Assembly (NCBI RefSeq): GCF_003263515.1 | Contig: NZ_JYDE01000010.1 | Coordinates: forward strand, 1-64,000 | Reading direction: 5' to 3' | Length of the DNA: 64,000 bases | DNA from: Rahnella inusitata | GTDB lineage: Bacteria; Pseudomonadota; Gammaproteobacteria; Enterobacterales; Enterobacteriaceae | In this document: positions 9,922-18,824 of the stretch, in pieces | Numbering within the stretch: position 1 is the first letter of the stretch | Layout of the letters: each line of letters begins with the position of its first letter | Translations under genes and position numbers: made by a program | Notes under the pieces: model-generated | The model's input: only the letters and a program-made list of their open reading frames with translations | What the model was told of the DNA's origin: nothing | The model's database searches: none

Positions 9922-9962
9922 GCTGTTATGTCGGCTGATTCAGACCTGTTCAGGAAACTCCT

Positions 9963-10499
9963 ATGAAGTCATGGCTTTTACCTCTGTTGCTGCTTGTGCC
10001 GCTGTGCTCGCAGGCGGCATCAACGCCGAAAGAAATCAAAACCCGCTTTAGCCAGTTTAAGGTGGGCGACAAGACCATTTGCCTTGATGACGTTGTCTAC
10101 GCCAACAACAATAAAATGAAGGTGATCGAGAACGGCTTTGTGGTATCAAAACGCAAAAATGTGCTGATTTACCAAAGTAATACGCTTTTTTTGCTGGGCA
10201 ATGAGATCACGGTAAACATCAAAGCGATCATTGAAAGCCGCATTGGCAAAACATCATTCAGTAATCAGTTTAAGCAGGCGATGATTCAGGTCGAAGGGCT
10301 CGATGATCCGGCTCGCGCCGATGAGAAAGCTAAAATCATTCAGTCTTTCCAGGAAGTGGTGGCGGATAAAGACAATCAGACGCCTTACAGCTCGGTGGCG
10401 CTGACCGACAACGGCTATATCATCACGCAGGCAGAAAGCCATTCGACCACCATCAGCGAATGCTATGTGACACCGTATAAAAAACCTTCAAAGGAGTGA
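9963..10499 (+). CDS. Exported protein of unknown function
   Basis: A 178-residue protein I do not recognise. It has a clear signal peptide, MKSWLLPLLLLVPLCSQAAS, with cleavage after about residue 19. The mature part is about 160 residues, with two cysteines (in DKTICLDD and TISECYVT) that could form a disulfide. The first half looks beta-rich. No lipobox, no further membrane helix and no known motif were seen. Its 3' end runs into the ribosome-binding site of the next gene, an acetyltransferase, so the two are probably one transcript. Confidence 0.65.
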   Translation: MKSWLLPLLLLVPLCSQAASTPKEIKTRFSQFKVGDKTICLDDVVYANNNKMKVIENGFVVSKRKNVLIYQSNTLFLLGNEITVNIKAIIESRIGKTSFSNQFKQAMIQVEGLDDPARADEKAKIIQSFQEVVADKDNQTPYSSVALTDNGYIITQAESHSTTISECYVTPYKKPSKE

Positions 10500-10504
10500 T
10501 ATTT

Positions 10505-10984
10505 GTGACCGTTTTATCCCCAATGCGCGAGACCTATTTTCCGCAATTTTTAGAGCAACTCGCCGCAGATTACGCCAGCGAAAATGTCCGTTCGGGCCGC
10601 TGGCCGCAGGAAAATGCGCTGACGCGTTCGCAAAGCGAGCTAATGAGATTGCTGCCACAAGGCACCGCGACGCCGGACAATTATTTGTTTGAAATTAAAA
10701 CCGATCCTGACGGGCAGACAGCCGGTTATATCTGGTTTGCCGTCAGCGAACGTCAGGGCGAGCGCAGCGCTTTTATCTATGAAGTTTCCGTATTTAGCGA
10801 ATTTCGCCGTCAGGGCCATGCCCGTGCCGCGTTTTTACAGCTGGAAGGGAAAGTGCGCGAGCTGGGTTTGAAATCCATCGGGCTGAATGTGTTTTATCAC
10901 AACAGCGCTGCCCAGGCGTTGTATACCAGCCTGGGCTATGCACCCACCAATCTGACAATGGTGAAAACGTTAAAAACGAGTTAA
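10505..10984 (+). CDS. GNAT family N-acetyltransferase
   Basis: A 159-residue acetyltransferase. The CoA-binding segment is EVSVFSEFRRQGHARAAFLQLE (the R-R-Q-G-H-A pattern) and the C-terminal part is IGLNVFYHNSAAQALYTSLGY, typical of GNAT motif B. I chose GTG at 10505. The frame reaches an earlier GTG at 10496, but that lies directly on the AAGGAG ribosome-binding site, whereas 10505 has normal spacing. The start is 5 bp after the stop of the exported protein gene. Substrate unknown. Confidence 0.8.
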   Translation: MTVLSPMRETYFPQFLEQLAADYASENVRSGRWPQENALTRSQSELMRLLPQGTATPDNYLFEIKTDPDGQTAGYIWFAVSERQGERSAFIYEVSVFSEFRRQGHARAAFLQLEGKVRELGLKSIGLNVFYHNSAAQALYTSLGYAPTNLTMVKTLKTS

Positions 10985-10993
10985 CCGCACCGT

Positions 10994-11446
10994 TTAACGG
11001 ATATATTTCATAAAGTTGGTCGGCTGCCCTACCCGGTCATACAATTTGCGTGCGGTGTGATTGGTGGTTTGCGTCATCCAGTAAACGTTGGCTTTGTCGT
11101 TCTCGTCAGCGTAAGCGTACACCGCTTCAATCAGCTTCTGTCCGATCCCCAGCTTGCGTGCGCTGTCATCGACGTATAAATCCTGCAAATACACGACCTG
11201 TTGCAGGTGCCAGCCGTGATCGTGATTCAGACAGTTCACCAGCCCGACCAGTTTCCCCTGATACTCCGCCACAAAGCCAAACATGCCCGCGTACTCCGGG
11301 TCCGAGAGACGCCGGAACGTGAAATCAAACTGCGAAGGATCGAGCTTCGACAGATAAAAATCGAGATAACCCCGCCACAGCGTTTCCCAGCCTTCACGGT
11401 CAGCGGGTGTTAACGGGCGGATAACAATGTGATCAGATTGGCTCAT
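10994..11446 (-). CDS. GNAT family N-acetyltransferase
   Basis: A 150-residue acetyltransferase starting MSQSDHIVIRPLTPADREGW. The CoA-binding motif is DLYVDDSARKLGIGQKLIEAVYAYA and the C-terminal helix contains VYWMTQTTNHTARKLYDRVGQPTNFMKYIR. The frame stays open for 31 codons upstream, to 11539, but that would overlap the divergent benE start and adds residues unlike the family. The ATG at 11446 gives the usual N-terminus. Confidence 0.82.
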   Translation of the reverse strand: MSQSDHIVIRPLTPADREGWETLWRGYLDFYLSKLDPSQFDFTFRRLSDPEYAGMFGFVAEYQGKLVGLVNCLNHDHGWHLQQVVYLQDLYVDDSARKLGIGQKLIEAVYAYADENDKANVYWMTQTTNHTARKLYDRVGQPTNFMKYIR

Positions 11447-11529
11447 GGGCTTTCTCTCTGTTAAATATAAGTAATCTCCATCCAGTTTATTGCAACTGCC
11501 GTTCTTTTCGCCAGAAGGATTTTTCAGCC

Positions 11530-12711
11530 ATGTCGTCACGTTTTAACGTCAGAGATCTCACGTTTTCGGCGGTGATCGCCGGATTTGTCGCCGTCTTAGT
11601 CGGATATACCAGCTCGGCGGCGATTATCTTTCAGGCGGCAGAAGCGGCAGGTGCCACTGCGGGACAGATTGGCGGCTGGCTGAGTATGCTCGGCCTCGGC
11701 ATGGGCGTGACCAGCATAGGATTGTCGCTGTATTACCGCACGCCGGTGGTCACCGCCTGGTCAACACCCGGCGCGGCGCTGCTGGTGACCAGCCTGCCCG
11801 GCACCTCGATCAACGAAGCGATTGGCGTCTTCGTGTTTGCCACCGGGCTGATTCTGCTGTGTGGTGTCACCGGATTATTCGCCAGACTGATGCATTACAT
11901 TCCGCAGGCGCTCTCAGCCGCGATGCTCGGCGGAATTCTGCTGCGGTTCGGGCTGAACGCCTTCACGTCACTGCAAAGCAATTTCGCGCTGGCGGGAACG
12001 ATGTGTCTGGTTTATCTGCTGGCGAAACGCGCTATGCCCCGTTACGCCGTGGTGCTCGCGCTGGCCGCAGGGCTTATCGTGGCCGGATTACAGGGCGATA
12101 TCGCGCTGCACGGCCAGACGCTGACCTTTGCCACGCCGGAATTCGTGATGCCGCATTTCACGCTTTCCTCAATTGTCGGTATCGGCATTCCTTTCTTCGT
12201 CGTCACAATGGCGTCGCAAAACGCACCCGGCATCGCCACGCTGAAAGCGCACGGTTACAACCTGCCGGTTTCGCCATTAATTACATGGACCGCACTGACT
12301 GCGCTGATTCTTGCACCGTTCGGCGGTTTTACCGTCTGTATCGCCGCCATTACCGCCGCGATTTGTATGGGCGAGGATATTCATCCCGATCCGAAAAAGC
12401 GTTATATGGCCGCCGTTGCGGCAGGCGTGTTTTATCTGATTGCCGGTGTGTTTGGCGGATCGATTGGCATGATCTTTACCGCGCTACCTGAGGCGCTAAT
12501 CCACACCATCGCCGGTCTGGCGCTGCTCGGTACGATTGCCGGAAGTCTGTATCGCGCACTGGAAAACGAACAGCAGCGCGACGCGGCTATCATTACGTTT
12601 CTGATCACCGCCTCCGGCGTCACACTGCTGGGTGTCGGATCGGCATTCTGGGGGCTGGCCGGCGGTGTGATCACCCATCTGATCCTGAGTATTCCGGCGC
12701 GAAAAAGATGA
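11530..12711 (+). CDS. benE: BenE family benzoate/H+ symporter
   Basis: A 393-residue inner-membrane protein of the benzoate:H+ symporter (BenE) family, with about 12 hydrophobic helices. Recognisable segments are AVIAGFVAVLVGYTSSAAIIFQAA at the N-terminus, SMLGLGMGVTSIGLSLYYRTPVVTAWSTPGAALL, and PFGGFTVCIAAITAAICMGEDIHPDP in the second half. There are no benzoate dioxygenase genes nearby, so the true substrate may be another aromatic or organic acid. Divergent from the acetyltransferase at 11446. Confidence 0.85.
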   Translation: MSSRFNVRDLTFSAVIAGFVAVLVGYTSSAAIIFQAAEAAGATAGQIGGWLSMLGLGMGVTSIGLSLYYRTPVVTAWSTPGAALLVTSLPGTSINEAIGVFVFATGLILLCGVTGLFARLMHYIPQALSAAMLGGILLRFGLNAFTSLQSNFALAGTMCLVYLLAKRAMPRYAVVLALAAGLIVAGLQGDIALHGQTLTFATPEFVMPHFTLSSIVGIGIPFFVVTMASQNAPGIATLKAHGYNLPVSPLITWTALTALILAPFGGFTVCIAAITAAICMGEDIHPDPKKRYMAAVAAGVFYLIAGVFGGSIGMIFTALPEALIHTIAGLALLGTIAGSLYRALENEQQRDAAIITFLITASGVTLLGVGSAFWGLAGGVITHLILSIPARKR

Positions 12712-12752
12712 GTCCGTTCAAGTTATGGGTAACAGGTTTTCGTAACACGGCG

Positions 12753-12774
12753 CAAAGTGATGGCGATCACATTT
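12753..12774. promoter_or_regulatory. CRP (cAMP receptor protein) binding site upstream of idnD
   Basis: AGTGA, 6 bp, TCACA within an A-rich to T-rich context: a one-mismatch match to the TGTGA-N6-TCACA core. It is centred about 81 bp before the idnD ATG, a usual class I/II activator distance if transcription starts some 20-40 bp before the gene. It suggests catabolite control of idnD. Confidence 0.75.
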
Positions 12775-12844
12775 TTCACCGTCCAAACGCTCTTTACTGG
12801 GGATAATCAGGCAACACACGCCCCCTTTAAAGAGCGAGAAATCC

Positions 12845-13876
12845 ATGACTATTGCCACGCAATCCTGCGTCGTGACCGGGAAAAAAGACGTTTCGGTGAT
12901 CGACCAGACCATCGATTACACAGGCCAGGGCACTTTGGTGAAAATTACCCGCGGCGGCATCTGCGGCTCCGATCTGCATTACTACGAACATGGTGCGGTC
13001 GGTGATTTCAAAGTGCGCGAAGCCATGGTGCTCGGCCATGAAGTGGTCGGTGTGGTGGAGAAATCTGACAACCCGCGTTTACAGCCCGGTCAGAAAGTGG
13101 CGCTCAACCCAAGCAAGCCGTGCAAAACCTGCAAATACTGCCTGTCCGGCGACGAAAACCAATGCACGACGATGAAATTTTTCGGCAGCGCGATGTATTT
13201 CCCGCACATCAACGGCGCCTTCACGCAGTACAAAATCGTCGACAGCGAGCAGTGCATTCCTTACGACAATCAGGTCAGTGACCGGCTGATGGTATTCGCC
13301 GAACCGCTGGCCGTTGCTATTCACGCCGTGAATCAGGCCGGCGATATAAGGGGTAAAACGGTGTTTGTGTCCGGTGTCGGGCCGATTGGCTGCCTCATCG
13401 TGCTGGCGGCAAAAGCCAAAGGCGCGGCACAGATCGTGGTCACCGACCCGAGCGAACGTTGCCGCACGCTGGCACTGGCCGTCGGTGCGGGCAAAGCGCT
13501 GGATGCCGCACAGGGCGATTTCTCCGCGTATCAGGCAGACAAAGGCTTTTTCGATGTGTCCTTCGATGCTTCCGGCCACCCTTCTTCTATCCGCCGCTGT
13601 CTGGAAGTCACCCGCGCGCGCGGTACGCTGGTGCAGGTCGGGATGGGGCCGGTGGTCAATGAATTCCCGCTGATGATGCTGATTGCCAGGGAAATTAACT
13701 GGGTCGGCAGCTTCCGCTTCACCGAAGAATTCAATACGGCGGTGGAATGGCTGGCGAATAAAACGGTCGACCCGATGCCGTTGCTTTCCGCCGAATTCCC
13801 ACAGGGCGATCTGCTTGAGGCCATGGAATTCGCACTGGATAAATCCAAAGCCTCAAAAGTTCAGCTGGTTTTCTAA
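12845..13876 (+). CDS. idnD: L-idonate 5-dehydrogenase
   Basis: Zinc-dependent medium-chain dehydrogenase, 343 residues, the same length as E. coli IdnD and close to it along its length as recalled. It oxidises L-idonate to 5-ketogluconate. Catalytic zinc ligands are C40, H65 and E66, the structural zinc cysteines are C93, C96, C99 and C107, and the NAD(P)-binding glycine motif GVGPIG is at 177-182. The other E. coli idn genes (idnO, idnT, idnK, idnR) are not adjacent, so the enzyme is an orphan here. AAAGAGCGAG precedes the ATG. A CRP site lies upstream. Confidence 0.9.
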   Translation: MTIATQSCVVTGKKDVSVIDQTIDYTGQGTLVKITRGGICGSDLHYYEHGAVGDFKVREAMVLGHEVVGVVEKSDNPRLQPGQKVALNPSKPCKTCKYCLSGDENQCTTMKFFGSAMYFPHINGAFTQYKIVDSEQCIPYDNQVSDRLMVFAEPLAVAIHAVNQAGDIRGKTVFVSGVGPIGCLIVLAAKAKGAAQIVVTDPSERCRTLALAVGAGKALDAAQGDFSAYQADKGFFDVSFDASGHPSSIRRCLEVTRARGTLVQVGMGPVVNEFPLMMLIAREINWVGSFRFTEEFNTAVEWLANKTVDPMPLLSAEFPQGDLLEAMEFALDKSKASKVQLVF

Positions 13877-13971
13877 CCTGCAATTTTGCGGTCTGCCACT
13901 CAACTCACAATATCAAAACATCGTTTCATTTTATTATCTCCTTTGATTTTATCATTCAGAGGAGATTGATT

Positions 13972-14568
13972 ATGGCGAAGGAAACCCCGAAAAAGCAGGT
14001 CGCCCTGCTGCTGGCAGACGGATTTGAAGAAGGCGAAGCGGTGATTGTGCTCGATATTCTTGAGCGACTGGAGATTCAGGTCACCACGCTGGCGTGTCAG
14101 AAAAGTCAGATGCTCCGCAGTTATCACGGCATTCAGATGCAGGCTAATGCGTTGCTGAGCGCGCAGGGCGATCGCGTGTTTGACGCGGTGGTGATGCCCG
14201 GCGGTCCCGAAGGTTCCGTGGCGCTGGCGGCCAGCAGAGAGGTGGTCGAATTTGTCCGTCGCCACGACGAGGCCGGTAAACTGATTTGTCCGCTATGTTC
14301 CGCCGCTGCGCGTGTGCTCGGCGGCAACGGGCTGCTGAAAGGGCGTCGCTACGTCTGTTCCGGCGATTTATACAAAGACGTCAAAGACGGCGTTTATGTG
14401 AATCAGTCCTTCGTCGAAGACGGCAATCTGCTGAGCGGAAAGGGATTAGGGCTGGCATTCGATTTTGCTTTCCAGCTGGCGTACCGCCTGACCGGCAATG
14501 CCGAAGCCACCGATTTTCAGGCCGACCACATCGATTATCACCACTGGCGCGCTAACCAAAAAATCTGA
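13972..14568 (+). CDS. DJ-1/PfpI family protein
   Basis: A 198-residue DJ-1/ThiJ/PfpI-fold protein. The family nucleophile is C109 in LICPLCSAAARVL, with the supporting acidic residue at E19/E20 (DGFEEGEA) and the VMPGGPEGS loop. Members include deglycase/glyoxalase-like and chaperone-like proteins; the exact activity here is unknown. I chose ATG at 13972, with AGAGGAG seven bases upstream, over a TTG two codons earlier. It is the first of three consecutive same-strand genes, followed by an isochorismatase-fold hydrolase and a regulator that itself carries a DJ-1-like domain. Confidence 0.85.
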   Translation: MAKETPKKQVALLLADGFEEGEAVIVLDILERLEIQVTTLACQKSQMLRSYHGIQMQANALLSAQGDRVFDAVVMPGGPEGSVALAASREVVEFVRRHDEAGKLICPLCSAAARVLGGNGLLKGRRYVCSGDLYKDVKDGVYVNQSFVEDGNLLSGKGLGLAFDFAFQLAYRLTGNAEATDFQADHIDYHHWRANQKI

Positions 14569-14687
14569 TCGCTTTCAGCGGACGGCGCAGGTCGTCCGCT
14601 GCGGTCAGCATCATGTCCGTTTTTGGCATTCTCCCGCCTCTTTTTCAGGCGCACACTGGTTTCACACTCACCAGATGGAGTCCGGAA

Positions 14688-15242
14688 ATGACAAAAAGCG
14701 CCCTGTTAAATATCGACGTTCAACGCTCGTTTGAGCACAAAGATTTCTGGCAACAGAATGACTTACCCGCTTTCAGTGAGGCGCTAACCCGCCTGATTGA
14801 CGGTTGCCAGACGCGCAATGTGCCGGTCGTGGATGTGTTCCACGTTAACGCGGAAGGCGTGTTCTCACTGGCGTCCGGGCTGGTCACACCGATGACATTC
14901 CTCAGCCATACGCCGCAAAAAACTGTTCACAAAAACGTGCATAACGCGTTGCTGGAGTCCGGGCTGGACGCATGGCTGCGCGAAGAAGGCATCACACATC
15001 TGATCATCGCCGGGATGCGCACTGAACAGTGCTGCGAGACCACGACCCGCGTGGCATCGGACATTGGCTACAATGTGACGTTCGTGACCGAAGCGACGAT
15101 GACGTTTCCGATGACGCACGCCAGCGGCGAAGTGTTCTCCACCGATTCCATCAAACGTCATACCGAGCTGGTGCTCGCCGATCGCTTCGCCACTATCACC
15201 GACGTGGACGGCGCACTGGCGGAACTCGACCGGGCTGTGTGA
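14688..15242 (+). CDS. Isochorismatase-fold cysteine hydrolase
   Basis: A 184-residue cysteine hydrolase of the isochorismatase superfamily. The likely catalytic triad is D10 (LLNIDVQRSF), K82 (VHKNVHNALL) and C115 (GMRTEQCCETTTR), with the second cysteine C116 adjacent. Relatives hydrolyse isochorismate, nicotinamide, N-carbamoyl amines or related amides; the substrate here cannot be assigned. Start ATG at 14688 has GGAG upstream. The open frame extends to 14613 but with no ribosome-binding site. It lies 36 bp before the GlxA/AraC regulator, a common pairing. Confidence 0.83.
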   Translation: MTKSALLNIDVQRSFEHKDFWQQNDLPAFSEALTRLIDGCQTRNVPVVDVFHVNAEGVFSLASGLVTPMTFLSHTPQKTVHKNVHNALLESGLDAWLREEGITHLIIAGMRTEQCCETTTRVASDIGYNVTFVTEATMTFPMTHASGEVFSTDSIKRHTELVLADRFATITDVDGALAELDRAV

Positions 15243-15278
15243 AGATACGTTTTTGTGCGAACGGGTAAATGAAACGAT

Positions 15279-16193
15279 ATGCAGCGAAATGTCTACTTTG
15301 TGACGCTACCGGGTGTGATGTCGTTAGATCTGACCGGTCCGGCGGAAGCGCTGCGGCTGGCCGGGCAATTTCAGTTGCATTACATCGGCCCGCAGCCGGA
15401 AGTGTTGATGTCCACCGGGCTGACGGTGTCCCATTTGCAGCCGCTACCAGAAAGTCTGCCGCAAGGCAGTATTTTGATCATGCCGGGCGTGACCGAATCG
15501 GTGGAAAATTTTTCCTCACCGGTCGCGCAGACTGCCTGTGACTGGATGCGTCAGCAAAAAAATGCCATCGAAAAAGGCCACGTCACGCTGGTGTGCATTT
15601 GTTCTGGCAGCCTGCTGGCCGGGAAAGCCGGGCTGCTGGACGGTTATCAGTGTACGACGCATCACGACGTGATCGACCGTTTACGCCAGCAGGTACCCGC
15701 CGCGCAGGTGAAAGATAACCGGATATTTGTTGAAGACCGCTTCGTGCTGACCAGTGCAGGCATCAGCGCCGGTATTGATCTGGCGTTGCATCTCATCGCC
15801 ACTCATTTAGGGCCACAGGCCGCACTGGATGTCGCCCGCGAAATGGTGGTCTATTTCCGCAGAGGCGGTGATGATCCGCAACTCTCTCCGTGGCTGCGTC
15901 ACCGCAATCATCTGCACCCCGCCGTCCACCGCGCACAAAATCTGATGGCCGCTGAGCCGGAATCCCCGTGGCAGGTGGAAGATGTTGCCGCCAAAGCCCA
16001 CATCAGCAGCCGCCACCTGACGCGCCTGTTCCGTCAGCATCTGGGTATCAGCGTGCGCGATTACCACGAGCAGCTGCGTATCGCCATCGCGCAACAGCGC
16101 ATTCAGCAAGGCGCAGGTATTGAAAAAGCGGCGCTGGCTGCCGGATTCTCATCGGGCAGACAATTCAGACGGGCGCAGGAACGGTGGGAGTAA
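15279..16193 (+). CDS. GlxA family transcriptional regulator (DJ-1-like domain plus AraC HTH)
   Basis: A 304-residue regulator. The N-terminal half (about residues 1-190) is a DJ-1/PfpI-like domain with FVTLPGVMSLDLTGPAEALRLAG and the elbow VCICSGSLLAGKAGLLDG, probably a ligand sensor. The C-terminal 100 residues form an AraC/XylS double helix-turn-helix with DVAAKAHISSRHLTRLFRQHLGISVRDYHEQLR. It follows the isochorismatase-fold gene on the same strand and may control that gene and the DJ-1 gene. Confidence 0.87.
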   Translation: MQRNVYFVTLPGVMSLDLTGPAEALRLAGQFQLHYIGPQPEVLMSTGLTVSHLQPLPESLPQGSILIMPGVTESVENFSSPVAQTACDWMRQQKNAIEKGHVTLVCICSGSLLAGKAGLLDGYQCTTHHDVIDRLRQQVPAAQVKDNRIFVEDRFVLTSAGISAGIDLALHLIATHLGPQAALDVAREMVVYFRRGGDDPQLSPWLRHRNHLHPAVHRAQNLMAAEPESPWQVEDVAAKAHISSRHLTRLFRQHLGISVRDYHEQLRIAIAQQRIQQGAGIEKAALAAGFSSGRQFRRAQERWE

Positions 16194-16199
16194 TCCCCT

Positions 16200-17195
16200 T
16201 CAGCTAACCCATTTTCGCCGGTCCACTTTCCCCAACAGCATCGCCAATCCTAAACCGCCCCCCAGACCGCAGATAAACAGGAAGGCGACGTTCAGCAGTG
16301 GAAATTGCGGGAAATCGAGGTGGCGGCTACGCAGGGCAATGATGATCAGCGCGTGAAATCCGTAGACCGCCAGAGAATGGCGAGAGATCAGACCAAATCC
16401 CGGCAGAATGTGGCCAGATAGTGCATTTTTAAACGTCACGAACAACGCCATCGCCGAGATAAAGACCAGTGGCCCGCTGTAGACGTAAAAGGTATCTGCA
16501 AAATTCTGATTGATCTGCATTTGCCGGTAAGTCCCTGCGGCAATCGTCAGTGTACTGAGAACGAAGATGGCGGCGGCCGTCAGCGTAATGCCACGTTTTC
16601 GGGTATCGAGTTGGCTGATGGCACGCCCCATCAGGGCGTACAGGACGTAATAAAACGTATCGCCACCGATGTAAAGATCCAGGGGTAAAAGGTGGATTTT
16701 CTGCCAGGTCAGCGCCGGCAGCTGCGGGTTTGCCAGCACACCGAGCAGGATCCCGGCAATCAGCAGATATTTCCCGGAGACCGCTTTGACGTGAATCAGC
16801 GGCGAAAACAGGTAAATTACGATGATGGCGTAGAAAAACCAAAGGTGATAAAACACCGGTTTTTCCACGATCAGCCTCAGAGACGGCCAAAAACCGATTT
16901 TTGTCATGGTGAGGATGTAGAGCAGCGAAACGGCGCTGTAGAACAACAGGCAAAACGTGACGCGAAAGAAATGGCGTTTTTGCGCACTTTTTTCACCAAA
17001 GAACAGCGCGCCGGAAATCATGAAGAACAGCGGTACACAGACCCGCGACGCCGAATTGAGCAGGTTTGCCACCATCCACTCCGCCGTATGTACCGCCGCG
17101 AAACTGACCACCAGCGAGGTGCTGGCATGGACCATCACTACCATCATGCAGGCGAGCGCGCGCAGATTATCTATCCAGCTTATTTTTTCGCTCAT
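16200..17195 (-). CDS. wecH: O-acetyltransferase WecH (acyltransferase 3 family)
   Basis: A 331-residue inner-membrane acyltransferase, the same length as E. coli WecH/YiaH and similar throughout as recalled (SWIDNLRALACMMVVMVHA, LLNSASRVCVPLFFMISGALFFGE, KPVFYHLWFFYAIIVIYLFSPLI, GLISRHSLAVYGFHALII). WecH O-acetylates enterobacterial common antigen. About ten membrane helices are predicted, and the catalytic-type histidine is in MVVMVHAS. I chose ATG at 17195; the frame extends only to a TTG at 17204. In E. coli wecH lies by glyQ and yiaF, whereas here it is about 30 kb away from them, between the GlxA regulator and mdfA. Confidence 0.9.
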   Translation of the reverse strand: MSEKISWIDNLRALACMMVVMVHASTSLVVSFAAVHTAEWMVANLLNSASRVCVPLFFMISGALFFGEKSAQKRHFFRVTFCLLFYSAVSLLYILTMTKIGFWPSLRLIVEKPVFYHLWFFYAIIVIYLFSPLIHVKAVSGKYLLIAGILLGVLANPQLPALTWQKIHLLPLDLYIGGDTFYYVLYALMGRAISQLDTRKRGITLTAAAIFVLSTLTIAAGTYRQMQINQNFADTFYVYSGPLVFISAMALFVTFKNALSGHILPGFGLISRHSLAVYGFHALIIIALRSRHLDFPQFPLLNVAFLFICGLGGGLGLAMLLGKVDRRKWVS

Positions 17196-17431
17196 GACCC
17201 GCAAATTCCTTCCCGTTGATGTGCTGTTTGCAGCCTATCCAGCTTTCAGACGGCTAACAAGGCAAAAGTGCCATTCTCAGATTGTGCTGAACGTGGATCC
17301 GAGGATTGCACCGCGCTCAAAAAATGGGCAAAATAGCCGCCATTACTGCCTCGCTTGCGAAACCCGCCCGGACAGTCTCTACTATTTCGCTAATTTTCAA
17401 ACGATTAGCCTCAGTTTGTGAAATAACAAAA

Positions 17432-18670
17432 ATGCATAATTCTCCAAATACTGCGTCCCTTCTGGGGCGACAGGCGCTTCTGTTCCCTCTGTGTCTGGTG
17501 CTTTTCGAGTTCGCGACCTATATCGGTAACGATATGATCCAACCCGGCATGCTGGCCGTCGTGGCCAATTTCAACGCCGGTGAAGAGTGGGTGCCTACCT
17601 CGATGACCGCGTATCTTGCCGGCGGAATGTTCCTGCAATGGCTGCTCGGGCCACTGTCTGACCGCCGCGGACGTCGTCCGGTCATGCTCAGCGGCGTCAT
17701 CTTTTTTATCATCACCTGTCTGGCGATTCTGTTCGTACAGAACATTGAACAATTTATGGTGATGCGTTTTCTGCAAGGCATCAGCCTGTGCTTTATCGGC
17801 GCGGTGGGTTATGCCGCGATACAGGAATCCTTCGAGGAATCGGTGTGCATTAAAATCACCGCAATGATGGCGAACGTGGCGTTGATAGCCCCGCTGCTCG
17901 GCCCGCTGGCCGGTGCTGCGCTGATCCACGTTGCGCCGTGGCAGCTGATGTTCGTGATTTTCGCCGGGCTCGCCGCCATTGCGCTGTGGGGGCTGTGGAA
18001 ATCGATGCCAGAAACCGCGTCACGGCTGGGTGAACCTTTCTCCATGCCAAGCCTGCTGCGTGATTACAAACATGTGCTGAAGAACCGTCAGTTCGTGTGC
18101 GGCGCGCTGGCGATTGGTTTTGCCAGCCTGCCGCTGCTGACGTGGATCGCGCAGTCGCCGGTCATTTTAATCAGCGGCGAAGGGCTTTCGACCTACGATT
18201 ACGGCATGTTGCAGGTGCCGATTTTCGGTGCGTTGATCGTCGGTAACGTCACGCTGGCGCGTCTGACCGGTAAACGCACGGTGGAATATCTGATTAAACT
18301 GGGCGCAGGCCCGATGGTGGTTGGCCTGCTGATCGCGGCGGCGGCAACAATGGTGTCCTCCCACGCCTATCTGTGGATGACCGCCGGTCTGAGCCTGTAC
18401 GCCTTCGGGATAGGCGTGGCGAACGCCGGTTTATACCGTCTGACCCTGTTCTCCAGCGACATGAGCAAAGGCACGGTTTCTGCGGCGATGGGTGTCATCA
18501 GCATGATGATTTTCACGCTGGGTATTGAGCTGGCCAAAGTGGCTTACGTTGAAGGCGGTGCGGGGATGTTCAATATGTTCAACCTGTTAAGCGGCCTTTC
18601 GTGGCTGGCGCTGGTGGTGTTTTTCCTGCGCAGCCGTCAGGTGGTGATGTCGCCGAATGGCGTGATCTGA
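17432..18670 (+). CDS. mdfA: Multidrug efflux MFS transporter MdfA
   Basis: A 412-residue major facilitator efflux pump (E. coli MdfA 410 aa). It has twelve TM helices. The drug- and proton-coupling acidic pair of TM1 is conserved in [17 protein letters not shown], and motif A is [14 protein letters not shown]. The C-terminal half also matches ([33 protein letters not shown]). MdfA exchanges protons for neutral and cationic drugs. ATG at 17432 was chosen because it gives the family N-terminus and length. The open frame continues to 17306 through non-conserved sequence. Confidence 0.93.
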   Translation: MHNSPNTASLLGRQALLFPLCLVLFEFATYIGNDMIQPGMLAVVANFNAGEEWVPTSMTAYLAGGMFLQWLLGPLSDRRGRRPVMLSGVIFFIITCLAILFVQNIEQFMVMRFLQGISLCFIGAVGYAAIQESFEESVCIKITAMMANVALIAPLLGPLAGAALIHVAPWQLMFVIFAGLAAIALWGLWKSMPETASRLGEPFSMPSLLRDYKHVLKNRQFVCGALAIGFASLPLLTWIAQSPVILISGEGLSTYDYGMLQVPIFGALIVGNVTLARLTGKRTVEYLIKLGAGPMVVGLLIAAAATMVSSHAYLWMTAGLSLYAFGIGVANAGLYRLTLFSSDMSKGTVSAAMGVISMMIFTLGIELAKVAYVEGGAGMFNMFNLLSGLSWLALVVFFLRSRQVVMSPNGVI

Positions 18671-18679
18671 TACTGAAAA

Positions 18680-18713
18680 CGCCAACAACGCCGATGCCGG
18701 GGCGTTATTGGCG
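18680..18713 (+). terminator. Stem-loop after mdfA
   Basis: CGCCAACAACGCC (18680-18692) pairs with GGCGTTATTGGCG (18701-18713) with one mismatch over 13 bp. It lies ten bases after the mdfA stop. There is no strong T run, so it may be an RNA 3'-end structure or a Rho-dependent end rather than a clean intrinsic terminator. Confidence 0.5.
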
Positions 18714-18745
18714 CAGGGAGTTTGGACACGGACTGCACGGAAGAA

Positions 18746-18789
18746 CCGGGCTGTACACAGAACACGTGAGGATTCTATGTACAGCCCGG
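18746..18789. repeat. Perfect 11-bp inverted repeat between convergent mdfA and aldB
   Basis: CCGGGCTGTAC (18746-18756) and GTACAGCCCGG (18779-18789) flank a 22-nt loop. It lies between convergent genes, 35 bp past the aldB stop, so it could be a 3'-end structure of aldB mRNA. No T run is evident on either side. Confidence 0.55.
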
Positions 18790-18824
18790 ATTCAACATAC
18801 CAGGCAAAATAGCCCGTTAAAGCA

